Positions 1 through 9,066 of a stretch of 64,000 nt of DNA are shown piece after piece. The notes beneath the pieces were generated by a model that saw only the letters and a list, made by a program, of their open reading frames with translations, did not search any database and was not told the origin of the DNA. A program made the translations under genes and the position numbers. The DNA is from Moritella sp. F3. GTDB lineage: Bacteria; Pseudomonadota; Gammaproteobacteria; Enterobacterales; Moritellaceae. Within the stretch, counting starts at the first letter, position 1. Every line of letters starts with the position of its first letter. The stretch covers positions 62,001 to 126,000 of the forward strand of contig NZ_BLRL01000005.1 of assembly GCF_015082335.1 (NCBI RefSeq). Direction: 5' to 3'.

Positions 1-1245
1 ACACAGCAAGCGCAGCTATTGCAGACTGCAAGCGAACAGTTCCTTACTGCAGACAGCCAGTTAACGCCGTTACGTGAACAGCAAGTGAAGTTGGATGCTG
101 TTATTGCTCAAACCCTGAACTCGTTAACTAGCTTGTCGGCGAGTTTGGCAGATAAACAACAGCAACGTCAGAATTTATTTGGTCAACGTAGTGTGGCAGA
201 TGCAAGACAGGCTATGCAGCTATTGTTAAATAGTGCCGAACAAGCGCAACAAGAAATTACAGCGCAAGCGACCGCATTGTCGAATCAGTTACACGCGCTG
301 CAAGGTGAGTTAACCACGTTACAGCAAGGTTTAGCACAGCAACAGCAAGAGTCAGTGGATTGCTTAGGAGTATGGCAGCAGGCGCTAGCCGCGAGTCCAT
401 TCACCACTGATGTTGAGTTTAACCAAGCGTTATTACCTGCAGACGAAAAGCAGCGATTATTGACGCTTAAGTCGCAACTGACGGCTAACTTAACCCGTTG
501 TCAGGCATTATACGAACAAGCGAATGAACGCTTATTAACATTGCAACAAGCGCAAGTTACGGAACTTGAATTAGCGACGATTATTGGGCAGTTAGATGCG
601 ATGACAGTCGAGCTTAATCAAGCTTTACAGCGTCAAGGTGAGTTGAAACAGCGCCTTGCTGATGATGCCGCACGTAGTGCCGATTTGGCTGATTTCTATC
701 AGCAGATTAAAGATTGTGAAGCTGATTATGATGACAAAGCTTATTTGCAAAGTTTGATTGGCTCGAAAGACGGCAGTAAGTTCCGTCGCTTTGCGCAGGG
801 CTTAACGCTGGATCATTTGGTCACTTTAGCTAATCAACAATTAGACCGTTTACACAGCCGTTATCAACTGCAGCGTAAATTGGCCTCTGGCTCTGAAGCA
901 TTGGCGCTGCAGGTTGTTGATACTTGGCTCGCCGATGCGGTACGTGATACCAAAACCTTATCAGGCGGCGAAAGCTTCTTGGTTAGCTTGGCATTAGCAC
1001 TGGGCTTATCTGACTTAGTTAGCCACAAAACCAGCATTGATTCGTTATTCCTTGATGAAGGCTTCGGCACGCTGGATGCCGAGACATTAGACATCGCTTT
1101 GGATGCGCTGGATAACTTAAATGCATCAGGAAAAATGATTGGTGTAATTAGCCACGTTGAAGCATTAAAGGAACGTATTCCAGTGCAAGTGAAAGTGAAT
1201 AAGGGCAGTGGCTTAGGGCTAAGCTCGTTTGAAGTCGTTAGCTAG
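1..1245 (+). CDS. sbcC: Exonuclease subunit SbcC, C-terminal part (5' truncated by window)
   Basis: The reading frame is open from base 1, so the gene starts upstream of the window. The first ~250 codons are Gln/Glu/Ala/Leu-rich and lack prolines, as expected for the returning half of the long SbcC coiled coil. The C-terminal ATPase half follows, with an ABC signature LSGGES near 958-975 and a Walker B strand SLFLDEGFGTLD near 1045-1080. SbcC (Rad50-like) pairs with the nuclease SbcD to open DNA hairpins and process double-strand ends. sbcD would be expected just upstream, outside the window. A good terminator follows the stop. Confidence 0.93.
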   Translation, partial: TQQAQLLQTASEQFLTADSQLTPLREQQVKLDAVIAQTLNSLTSLSASLADKQQQRQNLFGQRSVADARQAMQLLLNSAEQAQQEITAQATALSNQLHALQGELTTLQQGLAQQQQESVDCLGVWQQALAASPFTTDVEFNQALLPADEKQRLLTLKSQLTANLTRCQALYEQANERLLTLQQAQVTELELATIIGQLDAMTVELNQALQRQGELKQRLADDAARSADLADFYQQIKDCEADYDDKAYLQSLIGSKDGSKFRRFAQGLTLDHLVTLANQQLDRLHSRYQLQRKLASGSEALALQVVDTWLADAVRDTKTLSGGESFLVSLALALGLSDLVSHKTSIDSLFLDEGFGTLDAETLDIALDALDNLNASGKMIGVISHVEALKERIPVQVKVNKGSGLGLSSFEVVS

Positions 1246-1551
1246 TTTTAGCTTGTATCAGTAAGTTATAAATTGAATGGCGATAGGCTTGGTACTATCG
1301 CCATTTTTGTATTGAGACTGAAATTGTTTATGTAACATATTGTTATTATGGGTCTAGGTTGATAGTTTATAAGTGTATTACTTTGATCTAGAGGTAAAAG
1401 CAGTCACTTTGCTAAACGGTCATCAGTCTGGGTGTTAAATGGAACACAATGGCAATTGAAGTATCACCAAGGTACAGCTTGTGAGCCGTTTGAATTGATA
1501 AATCAATCATGAACATATTTGAATAATATACGATAGGATCCAGAGGCTCTC
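1246..1551. other. Intergenic region sbcC-ASCH gene
   Basis: This stretch holds the sbcC terminator and then AT-rich DNA. On the + strand, 1387-1512 is open and reads like the tail of a protein (ends CEPFELINQS then TGA), but it has no convincing start. It may be a decayed gene end. I see no RNA gene. Confidence 0.4.
1276..1308 (+). terminator. Rho-independent terminator of sbcC
   Basis: A perfect 11-bp stem (AATGGCGATAG pairing with CTATCGCCATT) with an 8-nt loop runs into a short T tract, 30 nt after the sbcC stop. Confidence 0.85.
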
Positions 1552-2016
1552 ATGGAAGAACAATCTCAAGAATATCTCGACATATACCTTCACTCTTTAA
1601 GTAATATTGAACGTCAACAGTATCAATCATTTAGTAGCGACTACTTTTGCGGTGATGAGTACAATGCTAATTTATGTGCAGAGTTAATCCGTAAAGGGCA
1701 AAAGACGGCTACTTGTAGCTTGAGCTATTGGTATGATTCGGGTGAAGAGCCGATGCCTACTGTAGGTCACCTGCAAGTGGTTATTGATTGGCAGCGTAAA
1801 CCGATTTGTATTATCCAAATTGATTCAGTTGAACGTTGCCAATACAACGAGGTTACGGCTGAGTTTGCTCATGCAGAAGGCGAGGGGGATTGCTCACTTG
1901 CATGGTGGCGCAAAGCGCATTGGAATTTTTTCACAAAAGAATGTACTGAATTGGCTATAGAACCTAATGGAGAGATGATGCTTGTATTAGAACGCTTTCA
2001 TGTAGTCTATCAATAG
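1552..2016 (+). CDS. ASCH domain-containing protein
   Basis: This 154-residue soluble protein has the ASCH pattern: a GQKTAT segment at residues 49-54, a central strand VGHLQVVIDW (71-80), and an acidic-aromatic block at 109-127 containing EGEGD, WWR and HWNFF. ASCH domains have a PUA-like beta-barrel and are thought to bind RNA or modified nucleosides; some relatives are amidohydrolases of acetylated cytidine. No substrate can be named here. It stands alone, with a GAGG-type ribosome site before the ATG. Confidence 0.85.
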   Translation: MEEQSQEYLDIYLHSLSNIERQQYQSFSSDYFCGDEYNANLCAELIRKGQKTATCSLSYWYDSGEEPMPTVGHLQVVIDWQRKPICIIQIDSVERCQYNEVTAEFAHAEGEGDCSLAWWRKAHWNFFTKECTELAIEPNGEMMLVLERFHVVYQ

Positions 2017-2164
2017 AGAATTTCAATCATCAAAATCTATCCCTTTGTAAGTAAAAGTAAATAAAAGATAGATGCTGCTTCGTTAGTGTACTTTGTGGCT
2101 CGATAGCATTATATAGAATGTTATCGAATCTTTTTTAAGTCCTAACAAATTATGGAAACACATT

Positions 2165-2593
2165 ATGATCGAAATTATTGCAGTCTTATGTGCGGGTACC
2201 TTTTTTGGTGCTGCGCTATATATTAACCTTGCTCAACATCCTGCGACCTTAGATACAGGTGGCGACTTTGCCAGTAAATTCTTTCCGCCTATGTATGCTA
2301 AAGCGTCAACATTACAGATAGCGCTTGCTGTCGGCGGGACTGTGTTAGGTGTGATTTCTTGGTCTATATCCGGTGATATTTATTGGCTGATTGGTGCTGT
2401 TTTTCTAGTTTCAGTTGTACCGATCACTATCTTTATCATCAAGCCCATTAACGATCAGTTATTGGATTCTGCAAATAAACTTGAACCTGAAGCTGTCGTT
2501 GCATTATTAAAGCAATGGAACCCTAGGCATTGGGTTAGAAGTGGCGTTAGTTTTGTGGCATTCTTTTGCTATATTTTAGCTATTTCAGCGTAG
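2165..2593 (+). CDS. DUF1772 family membrane protein
   Basis: A 142-residue integral membrane protein with about four hydrophobic segments (residues 3-20, 50-70, 76-94, 125-141). The pattern GxFxGAALYINLAQHPA near the N-terminus and WNPRHWVRSG near the C-terminus matches the DUF1772 (anthrone-oxygenase-like) family. Bacterial members have no established substrate. It is monocistronic, with about 150 nt either side. Confidence 0.75.
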   Translation: MIEIIAVLCAGTFFGAALYINLAQHPATLDTGGDFASKFFPPMYAKASTLQIALAVGGTVLGVISWSISGDIYWLIGAVFLVSVVPITIFIIKPINDQLLDSANKLEPEAVVALLKQWNPRHWVRSGVSFVAFFCYILAISA

Positions 2594-2768
2594 ACGAGCA
2601 GACACGAGGAAAGCGGTAGCACGATGCGATTGTTAATGTGTCGTCTGCTGCATCAAGAAGTGCTAATGTGACTGATACGAAGTGCGTAACGATGAACAGG
2701 GCTTTGTAGGGGCTTAGCAATCTATAATCATGAGCGAAGTTGCTCGACATTTATATGGAGGTAGTCAA

Positions 2769-3017
2769 ATGTTAACATTTCATTTTTATGTAAAAGAAGA
2801 GACCGTCGTACACTTGGACATAAACAGCCCGATATTTTTAATTGAGAAAGAACAGCTTGTTGCACAAGGTTTTGAGCGTGTTGGAGATGTTATTCGGGCG
2901 AATAATTCAGCGGAGGCATTCGAAAAATTTAAACACATCCATTTAGATGAGCTTGGTCAGTTTTCTGGCGCTCATATCGTCGCGAGCCTTATTGGTTCTT
3001 TGACGAGTTCTGGATGA
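2769..3017 (+). CDS. Hypothetical 82-residue protein preceding ogt
   Basis: I chose the ATG at 2769 because GGAGG lies 7 nt upstream (2757-2761); an in-frame start at 2730 has no ribosome site. The soluble 82-residue product (MLTFHFYVKEE...) has no motif I recognise. Its stop overlaps the ogt start (ATGA-type overlap at 3014-3017), so the two are probably co-translated. That could link it to DNA alkylation repair, but this is only inference from position. Confidence 0.7.
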   Translation: MLTFHFYVKEETVVHLDINSPIFLIEKEQLVAQGFERVGDVIRANNSAEAFEKFKHIHLDELGQFSGAHIVASLIGSLTSSG

Positions 3018-3532
3018 TGAATCAAATTAATATTCAATATTTTAAACATCCTTACACCGAATTTGTGCTTGGTTCATATGACGGTAAACTTTGCTTGTGT
3101 GACTTTCGCTATCGAAAAATGCGAGAGTCTGTTGATAACCGTATACAGCGCGGTCTTAATGCGACATTTGTTGAGCAAAATGATGCTGTTTTAACGAATA
3201 CGAAAACACAGCTTGAAGAGTATTTTTTAGGTGAACGTAGTGTGTTTGATATGCCATTATTATTGGTTGGTACAGATTTCCAAAAGGCAGTATGGGATAA
3301 GTTAACCAACGTGAAATATGGTGAAACCGCGACTTATTTGGATTTAGCTGTGGCCATTGATAACGAGAGTGCAGTGAGAGCTGTTGGCAGTGCCAATGGC
3401 GCAAATGGATTGGCTATTATCATTCCTTGTCATCGTATTATTGGCAGTAAAGGTGAGCTTGTCGGTTACGGTGGTGGTTTGTCGTTAAAAAAACGCCTTT
3501 TAGAATTAGAGCAAAATTTGTTTATCTTATGA
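3014..3532 (+). CDS. ogt: Methylated-DNA--protein-cysteine S-methyltransferase
   Basis: A suicide repair protein that moves methyl groups from O6-methylguanine or O4-methylthymine onto its own cysteine. The active-site motif PCHRII is at residues 138-143 with the acceptor Cys139. It is preceded by the recognition helix region VRAVGSANG (121-129) and followed by GYGGGLSLKKRLLELE (151-166). At 172 residues it matches Ogt-type enzymes without an Ada domain. It overlaps the upstream small gene by 4 nt. ATG is doubled at the start (3014 or 3017). Confidence 0.95.
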   Translation: MMNQINIQYFKHPYTEFVLGSYDGKLCLCDFRYRKMRESVDNRIQRGLNATFVEQNDAVLTNTKTQLEEYFLGERSVFDMPLLLVGTDFQKAVWDKLTNVKYGETATYLDLAVAIDNESAVRAVGSANGANGLAIIIPCHRIIGSKGELVGYGGGLSLKKRLLELEQNLFIL

Positions 3533-3565
3533 CGTTATAAAGCGTCGTTGATGAGAGGTATAAAT

Positions 3566-4105
3566 ATGGCATTATCGAGTAAACAAAGTGGCGTATTTAA
3601 GGGCATGCTGACAGCGATGCTTGCTTCAATTGTGACTATTGTGGTGGCGATTGTATTTGATCCTCTTAACTACTATCAACTTGAGTTGGTATCAGAAAGA
3701 TTAGCGGTCTTAGGGCTGTCTTTGATATTACCAATCTTATTTTTAATTGCATCGGTTGGTCGGTTAGCTAAATTCCGTTTTTTTAGTCCTGAAGATATAG
3801 ATGGAAGTGGATTAACGTCTGGCACAAATGAGGTGATGGTACTTCAAAGTTTACTTCAAAATACGTTGGAGCAGTTTGTTATCGCTTTTGGGGTTTATAC
3901 TGCTTGGTGCCTATTAATGCCAAGTTCTTGGTTATCTGTTATTCCTCTATGTTCGATTTTATTCGCGATTGGACGATGTTGTTTTTTTAAAGGTTACAAA
4001 AATGGTGCACCAGCAAGAGCGTTTGGTTTTGCACTTACATTTTATTCAACTGTAGTACTATTTTTCGTTTTGCTAGGTTACCAGTTAATTCAGATGTTTG
4101 GTTAG
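3566..4105 (+). CDS. MAPEG family membrane protein
   Basis: The ATG at 3566 has GAGAGG 7 nt upstream (3553-3558) and is preferred to a TTG at 3548. The 179-residue protein has four predicted membrane helices and the MAPEG pattern: a segment VLQSLLQNTLEQFVIAFGVY in the middle and GRCCFFKGYKNGAPARAFGFALTF near the end. MAPEG proteins are trimeric glutathione-dependent enzymes in eukaryotes; bacterial members are mostly uncharacterised. It lies 33 nt after ogt and could be co-transcribed. Confidence 0.8.
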   Translation: MALSSKQSGVFKGMLTAMLASIVTIVVAIVFDPLNYYQLELVSERLAVLGLSLILPILFLIASVGRLAKFRFFSPEDIDGSGLTSGTNEVMVLQSLLQNTLEQFVIAFGVYTAWCLLMPSSWLSVIPLCSILFAIGRCCFFKGYKNGAPARAFGFALTFYSTVVLFFVLLGYQLIQMFG

Positions 4106-4155
4106 TGATAATATACGACGTTGGTAGATAGATTAACGATGATAATGAGTCAATA

Positions 4156-4374
4156 ATGAAACAGCAATTAAGAAACAAAATAATCGACGGCTGTAATAAG
4201 AAAATAGACAGTAAAGGCGATAATGTCGGTCTCTCATTTTATGCCTTTTTTGCGAATAAAAATGATGACCCTGAGTTGCTAATGGAAGTGGCGACGTGGT
4301 GGATACAAACCCATCAATTAGATCACTTTGTTAAAGCAGTTATTATTAAGCAGATGATCGAAGATGGGCTTTAG
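4156..4374 (+). CDS. Small conserved soluble protein (DUF6500-like)
   Basis: A 72-residue protein with a distinctive block GLSFYAFFANKNDDPELLMEVATWW. I recall similar small proteins in Vibrio and Shewanella relatives under a DUF6500-type name, but I cannot verify this. It is predicted helical and soluble, with no catalytic motif. It is not obviously in an operon: it sits 50 nt after the MAPEG gene, same strand. Confidence 0.7.
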   Translation: MKQQLRNKIIDGCNKKIDSKGDNVGLSFYAFFANKNDDPELLMEVATWWIQTHQLDHFVKAVIIKQMIEDGL

Positions 4375-4572
4375 AGGCTCTGTGCTAAACGTATGAGCAA
4401 GTAAAGTCATCTCGTCCATAATGCATCCAATATCAGATAAAACACTATCGTGGGTTATGAGTTATGGCTGTTAGCTATTACAATCGACTTTTACAATTAG
4501 AGCTGTCTTATATTAGACCTGCTTGGTTTAATACAGCGCAAGGTAAACTCAACTTCTTATAGGAGAATATGA

Positions 4573-4953
4573 ATGATTGGATATGTAATGTTAGGCTCAC
4601 AAAATATTGATGTTTCGCGTTATTTTTACGGTTCGTTGATGAAGGTTATGGGCGCGGAAAAAGTCGCTGATTCGAAAACATTTCTAGCTTGGAGCTTTGG
4701 TGAAGGAAAGCCTATGCTCGCAATCGGAAATCCATTCGATGGTGAAGATGCAAGTTATGGCAATGGCACCATGGTTGCGCTTAGTGTGTCTTCGACAGAG
4801 GAAGTCGATAAGCTGCACAAAAAAGCATTAGCTTTAGGTGGACAAAATGAAGGTGACCCAGGTGTGCGTTCAGGTGGCTTTTATTGTGCTTACTTTAGAG
4901 ATTTAGATGGTAATAAACTTAACTTTCATTGTAAGCCAGAGGCAAGTAACTAA
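4573..4953 (+). CDS. VOC (glyoxalase/bleomycin-resistance-like) family protein
   Basis: A 126-residue single VOC unit. The first half begins IGYVMLGSQNIDVSRYFYGSLM, and the C-terminal strand FYCAYFRDLDGNKLNFHCKP carries the usual RDLDGNKL signature. VOC proteins are metal-dependent lyases, dioxygenases or thiol transferases, or drug-binding proteins; the substrate is unknown here. The ribosome site AGGAG lies just before the ATG. It is monocistronic. Confidence 0.88.
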   Translation: MIGYVMLGSQNIDVSRYFYGSLMKVMGAEKVADSKTFLAWSFGEGKPMLAIGNPFDGEDASYGNGTMVALSVSSTEEVDKLHKKALALGGQNEGDPGVRSGGFYCAYFRDLDGNKLNFHCKPEASN

Positions 4954-5265
4954 CAAATCATAATACTCGGCGCCAGTAGAGCTAGCCTCAACCCCAGCTA
5001 TACACCACTATCGCGTATATACTTGAAGGCTGTATTATTCAGCTTTCTGCTCTTATAAGCGCGTCATTTCAAGTCTAAATTCAGTCGTTATTAATTATCC
5101 CGCCTTTATCTAATTTGTGTTTTTCAAGGTTAAAGTATAAGCGTGACTTATAGATTGAATAAGCTATGCCTACTTTAAGCAGACAGGCATTTGTTTAGAA
5201 TACAGGTAATGGAAACATGTTGTTAACGGATTTAACGGTTATCATACTTAATTAACGAGACTGAA
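4954..5265. other. Intergenic region VOC gene-outer membrane protein gene
   Basis: 312 nt without a plausible coding frame. It must carry the promoter of the downstream barrel protein; the best -10-like element I see is TAGAAT near 5195-5200, with only a weak -35. No terminator hairpin with a T tract is evident after the VOC gene. Confidence 0.4.
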
Positions 5266-5955
5266 ATGAAAAAAACTATTATCGCACTATCAATCATTAC
5301 TTCTTTACCTGCATTCGCAAATATGAACGACCACGTTGCTTCAGAAACAAATACGGGTCACAAAGTCGAAGTTGAGTATGTTACTTCTGATTCTTTATCG
5401 ATCGCTGGAGCTCAAGGTCAAATTGGAATCGATGATTTTGCTCTTACGCTAGGCGTATCGTCAGGTGACAATTTAGATATGTATAACGCTGGACTTAAAT
5501 ATGGTGGTGAAAACTTTTTCGGCGAAGTGAGTACAACTTGGTTCGATGTTGATGGAATGGATAACGCCTACGATGTAAATGTTGGTTACCAGTGGTCTGG
5601 TGAAGCGTCATTAATGCATGTAAAAGTAGCGCATAAGCGTATTACTCAAGAGTATAAAGGGTTCTTCTATTCTTCAGAGGACAAGCTTACAGCAACGAGT
5701 CTAGACTTTGGTGGTGTACAAATATTAAATGGTGACGTTGATAAAGGCGTTTATCTTACTTATGGTACAGGTGTTCAGTATTTATACCTTGAGAGTAAAG
5801 ATGATTCTGGTCGCTATTCAGATTCTGAAACGGGTGTTTACGGTAAAGTGGGTGTTGGCTACACTGTAAGTGGATTTAATATTGAAAGTGATATTAATTA
5901 TAACTCAAATCTAGAAGAAGCTATTTTCAGCATCAATGCTGGCTATAATTTCTAA
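5266..5955 (+). CDS. Outer-membrane beta-barrel protein (YfaZ-like)
   Basis: 229 residues. A cleavable signal peptide (MKKTIIALSIITSLPAFA, cut after Ala18) is followed by alternating polar/aromatic strands such as VEVEYVTSD, NAGLKYGG and VNVGYQW. The chain ends in NAGYNF, a C-terminal phenylalanine typical of Bam-assembled barrels. Its size and pattern resemble YfaZ-type small porin-like proteins, though that name is tentative. It is monocistronic with its own terminator. Confidence 0.75.
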   Translation: MKKTIIALSIITSLPAFANMNDHVASETNTGHKVEVEYVTSDSLSIAGAQGQIGIDDFALTLGVSSGDNLDMYNAGLKYGGENFFGEVSTTWFDVDGMDNAYDVNVGYQWSGEASLMHVKVAHKRITQEYKGFFYSSEDKLTATSLDFGGVQILNGDVDKGVYLTYGTGVQYLYLESKDDSGRYSDSETGVYGKVGVGYTVSGFNIESDINYNSNLEEAIFSINAGYNF

Positions 5956-5981
5956 TTAGAAATATTATAAGAATGACAATT

Positions 5982-6006
5982 AAGCCTGATATTATCAGGC
6001 TTTTTT
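5982..6006 (+). terminator. Rho-independent terminator after the barrel gene
   Basis: A 9-bp stem AAGCCTGAT/ATCAGGCTT with a 3-nt loop runs into six T residues, 26 nt after the stop. Confidence 0.9.
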
Positions 6007-6078
6007 AGTTGTCCCCTTAATTTAAGATAACGCTTCTGTTTTTCCACTGTTCCTCATTTAAACTATAAGGTGTGTTAT

Positions 6079-6933
6079 ATGGACTTAAACCTTTTGAACT
6101 CATTCCTGAAAGTATATAGCCACATGAGTTATACGAAAGCGTCAGAAGAGATTGGGATTAGTCAGGCAGCGGTAAGTCAGCAAATCAAAAAACTAGAGAG
6201 CCAAATTGATAAGCCACTTTTCATAAAGCAGGGCAGGTCGATAGCGCCCACGTCACAAGCAATCTTCATGGCAGAGAAGCTAACGCAAGCGGCGGAACTG
6301 ATTAGTCAATCTATACACAGCAGGTCATTCTTGATTTATTCGCAAGAAATGTTTGTGTATCAGTTGAATCATTTAGACTTAGAGATTAAGAACTCGCCGA
6401 GTAATCAAGACGATATTGTTGATGATTTACGTAAGCAGAAAGTCGATCTAGTCGTTGATTTTATAACGACCTCAGACGGATCGATTATTGTAGAAAACAT
6501 TGCGGAAGAAAAGGTGTATATTGCAGCGTCGAAAAATCACCCAAGAATACAAGGAACATTGACTGAAGAGCAGTTCTATAATGAAAAGCATGTTGCTTTG
6601 GTGATGAAAAGATCAGGTAAAGATGTGTTCACAATCATTGCAGAAAATCCATTACCCCGAAATGTTGTTTATGATGCGCCATCAATTATGGCCCAGCTGG
6701 TATACGTGTCGACATCAGACAAACTTTGTATCATCACTGAAAGAATGTACAAGGTTTTCTCCGAGATGCTTCAACTGCAGATATTCGAACCGCCAATGAA
6801 TTTGAATAAAGTACCATATTCGATGCTTTATCATCGACGTGATATTAATAATCAAGCGCATAAAGAAAGAAGAGAAATGGTTAAATCTATCCTGCAAGCG
6901 GATCCAACAGCTTCTTCTGTTCATCTGTTCTAG
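6079..6933 (+). CDS. LysR-type transcriptional regulator
   Basis: I chose ATG 6079 (AAGG 8 nt upstream) over GTG 6070. The N-terminal winged helix has the standard LysR layout: LNSFLKVYSHMSYTKASEEIG, then ISQAAVSQQIKKLESQIDKPLF. The ~190-residue effector domain is diverged and I cannot name a ligand. No gene diverges from it, unlike many LysR regulators, so its target is unclear; the barrel gene upstream is a possible target. 284 residues, slightly short for the family (~300). Confidence 0.9.
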   Translation: MDLNLLNSFLKVYSHMSYTKASEEIGISQAAVSQQIKKLESQIDKPLFIKQGRSIAPTSQAIFMAEKLTQAAELISQSIHSRSFLIYSQEMFVYQLNHLDLEIKNSPSNQDDIVDDLRKQKVDLVVDFITTSDGSIIVENIAEEKVYIAASKNHPRIQGTLTEEQFYNEKHVALVMKRSGKDVFTIIAENPLPRNVVYDAPSIMAQLVYVSTSDKLCIITERMYKVFSEMLQLQIFEPPMNLNKVPYSMLYHRRDINNQAHKERREMVKSILQADPTASSVHLF

Positions 6934-7020
6934 GTTTAGATAATAGATAACGCTTTCACCTATTTGTGTTACCTCTGTATGCTAGGACGAATAAGTGGTA
7001 TAAAAAGAATGTTTTAAGGA

Positions 7021-7416
7021 ATGAAAATGTATCAGGATGTAGCCCAAATTGTTTTTATCAAAAGCTCTCAAGTATTGCTTAGCTTTCGTCAAAATACTGA
7101 GTTTCTCGATCAGCTGTGGAGTCTTCCAGGCGGTCGAATTGAACTTGGTGAAGCCCCACAAGTAAGTGCCATTCGCGAATCGCTAGAAGAAGTGGGGGTT
7201 GATCCTATCAATCTCAATTTTTTAATTCAGTTATCTGATCCTAACGTTGATTGTCAGCATTACGTTTATGTGTGTGATGATTGGCAAGGTGAACTCATCA
7301 ATGCTGAACCAGGCCTGTGCCGTGAAATACGTTGGTTTGACATTGAAGGTATACCTCGCGTTCACGCTCCCACTATACCGCCGATAATCTCAGCACTAAA
7401 AAGGTATTTAGCGTGA
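7021..7416 (+). CDS. NUDIX hydrolase
   Basis: 131 residues with a complete Nudix box at residues 38-60: G38, E44, R52-E53, E56-E57 and G59 fit the GX5EX7REUXEEXGU consensus. It hydrolyses a nucleoside diphosphate linked to another group; the substrate cannot be told from the sequence. The stop overlaps the GTG start of the HAD gene (GTGA, 7413-7416), which indicates translational coupling and perhaps successive dephosphorylation of one metabolite. Confidence 0.92.
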   Translation: MKMYQDVAQIVFIKSSQVLLSFRQNTEFLDQLWSLPGGRIELGEAPQVSAIRESLEEVGVDPINLNFLIQLSDPNVDCQHYVYVCDDWQGELINAEPGLCREIRWFDIEGIPRVHAPTIPPIISALKRYLA

Positions 7417-8009
7417 ACATCGCATTTTTTGACTTTGACGGCACGATTACCAATGAAGATTGCTTCACCAAATTCATTTTTTACGCGACCCCTAAACACC
7501 GCTTGATTGTGGGGATGATCTTATTATCACCAATCATTTTATTACATAAATTAGGGCTATATCCTGCGGCGAAAATAAGACCATTACTGGCTAAGTTTGC
7601 TTTTTGGAAGCGCTGTGGATCCCAGTTATTTCATATCGCAAAGCAGTTTGAATGTGAATATTTACCATCAGTATTAAGAGCTAATGCAGTAGCTCGTATT
7701 GAATGGCACAAAACGCGAGGCGATAAAATTGTGGTGGTGTCCGCGTCACTTAATCCCTATCTTTCCTATTGGTGTCAAAGGCACGGATTAGATTTGATAT
7801 GCAGTGAACTGGAATCAAAGCAGGCTGTGCTGACTGGTAATTATGTGCAGGGCGATTGTGGTGGTGAAAATAAAGTCAGACTAATCAATCAACGATTTGA
7901 TTTAACTGACTTTGATACCGTTTACGCGTATGGCGACACCAACGAAGACTTGCCTATGCTAGGGCTTGCTGACATAAAGTTTTATCAATGGTGTGAAATA
8001 CTTGATTGA
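7413..8009 (+). CDS. HAD-IB family phosphatase
   Basis: 198 residues with the HAD core. Motif I is DFDGT at residues 7-11 (nucleophile Asp7, acid Asp9), motif II is VVSASL, and motif III/IV is YGDTNEDLPML near the C-terminus. The helical cap is of the phosphoserine-phosphatase (IB) type. A basic hydrophobic segment (HRLIVGMILLSPIILLHKLG) suggests membrane association. It starts with GTG inside the NUDIX stop. Its 3' end overlaps the convergent regulator by 25 nt. Confidence 0.88.
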   Translation: MNIAFFDFDGTITNEDCFTKFIFYATPKHRLIVGMILLSPIILLHKLGLYPAAKIRPLLAKFAFWKRCGSQLFHIAKQFECEYLPSVLRANAVARIEWHKTRGDKIVVVSASLNPYLSYWCQRHGLDLICSELESKQAVLTGNYVQGDCGGENKVRLINQRFDLTDFDTVYAYGDTNEDLPMLGLADIKFYQWCEILD

Positions 8010-8794
8010 TAATGATGAGCAACGAGTCCATTTTGCACTGCAAATTTAATTAGCTCTGCCTGAGATGATAAATTTAGCACGTTTAGCATGAGGTATTTAT
8101 GTGACTCAATGGTGCGATGACTAAGGGTTAACGCTTTTGCACACTCTTTGGCGGTCATTCCTGTTGCAAGCAAACTGAGTACTTCTTTTTGGCGTGGACT
8201 TAACAATTCGACAGCGTTGTTTGGCGTTACTTTACTTGATAAATGTCGTGACAGTTTAGAAAACTGCCAATAAACAGCCCACATTTCGGCGAGTAACTTG
8301 ATCAGAATTAATTGATTGTGAGTTAAAGGCTCGGCATCTTCATCAAATCGACTCATCGAGAGTGCCCCCCATTTCTTACCGTGGATCTTTAACGGTAAAA
8401 TCGTATGCCAGCGAACCCCATTTTTATAGAGTGTGCTGAGAACACCATTCTTTTGAGTTCTTAACTGTTCAGCACTAAAGTGAATGGGGATTTGTGCGTG
8501 TAACATTTTTAAATAACCTTCAATACCTTGGCTATCTATCGATATTAGCGCCTTGTCTATCGTGTGAGGATCTTTGCTTGCCACGCCGATAAATTTAAGT
8601 TCAGTCGCTGTGCTGGTGGCTTCTTCTCCCAATGATTTGTCATTTTGATAAAGGCACATACGATCGAGTTTAAACCAGTCAAGTACTTGGCTGGCAAGTC
8701 GATTCCAGTTTTTTTCAAAATTATCTGGGTCGCAAGTTATTAATGACGATTGTTCGATTAAGAGTTGTTCAAATGATGTAATTGAATTTGTCAT
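7985..8794 (-). CDS. GAF-like sensor with LuxR-type HTH
   Basis: 269 residues. The N-terminal ~185 residues resemble a GAF-type sensor (segments KNGVRWHTILPLKIHGKKWGALSMSRFD). A LuxR/FixJ DNA-binding domain follows: LSPRQKEVLSLLATGMTAKECAKAL, then SHRTIESHKYLMLNVLNLSSQAELI. It is transcribed away from the sulfatase gene, with 272 nt between the starts, which makes it the prime candidate to regulate that locus. It is not a canonical acyl-homoserine-lactone receptor as far as I can see. The ligand is unknown. Confidence 0.82.
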   Translation of the reverse strand: MTNSITSFEQLLIEQSSLITCDPDNFEKNWNRLASQVLDWFKLDRMCLYQNDKSLGEEATSTATELKFIGVASKDPHTIDKALISIDSQGIEGYLKMLHAQIPIHFSAEQLRTQKNGVLSTLYKNGVRWHTILPLKIHGKKWGALSMSRFDEDAEPLTHNQLILIKLLAEMWAVYWQFSKLSRHLSSKVTPNNAVELLSPRQKEVLSLLATGMTAKECAKALTLSHRTIESHKYLMLNVLNLSSQAELIKFAVQNGLVAHHYQSSISHH

Positions 8795-8930
8795 TAATAT
8801 AGCCTTAATAATTATTTATTTTATGCCTCAATATTACAACTCCTCTTATTTTGTTAGTAGTAGTAAAAACACTAGTTTCTCTACTCTAACAATCGTTCAG
8901 ACCCTTGCTTAAAGATTATTTGTATTGAAA

Positions 8931-8944
8931 TTGATTCAGGTCAA
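8931..8944. promoter_or_regulatory. FNR/EtrA-like binding site
   Basis: TTGATTCAGGTCAA differs at one position from the FNR consensus TTGAT-N4-ATCAA. It lies 123 nt before the sulfatase start and 137 nt before the divergent regulator start. A TCTATT hexamer at 8971-8976 could serve as a -10 for the sulfatase promoter. Inference only. Confidence 0.4.
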
Positions 8945-9066
8945 CTTAGCTTGCACAAATGATGAGTCGTTCTATTTGGTACAGTAGTTTTACGGTATTC
9001 AATAAATGATTACATCGCATAATCGGCCTGTTAATTAAAATTCTTAACCAATAATGGGTACATAAA

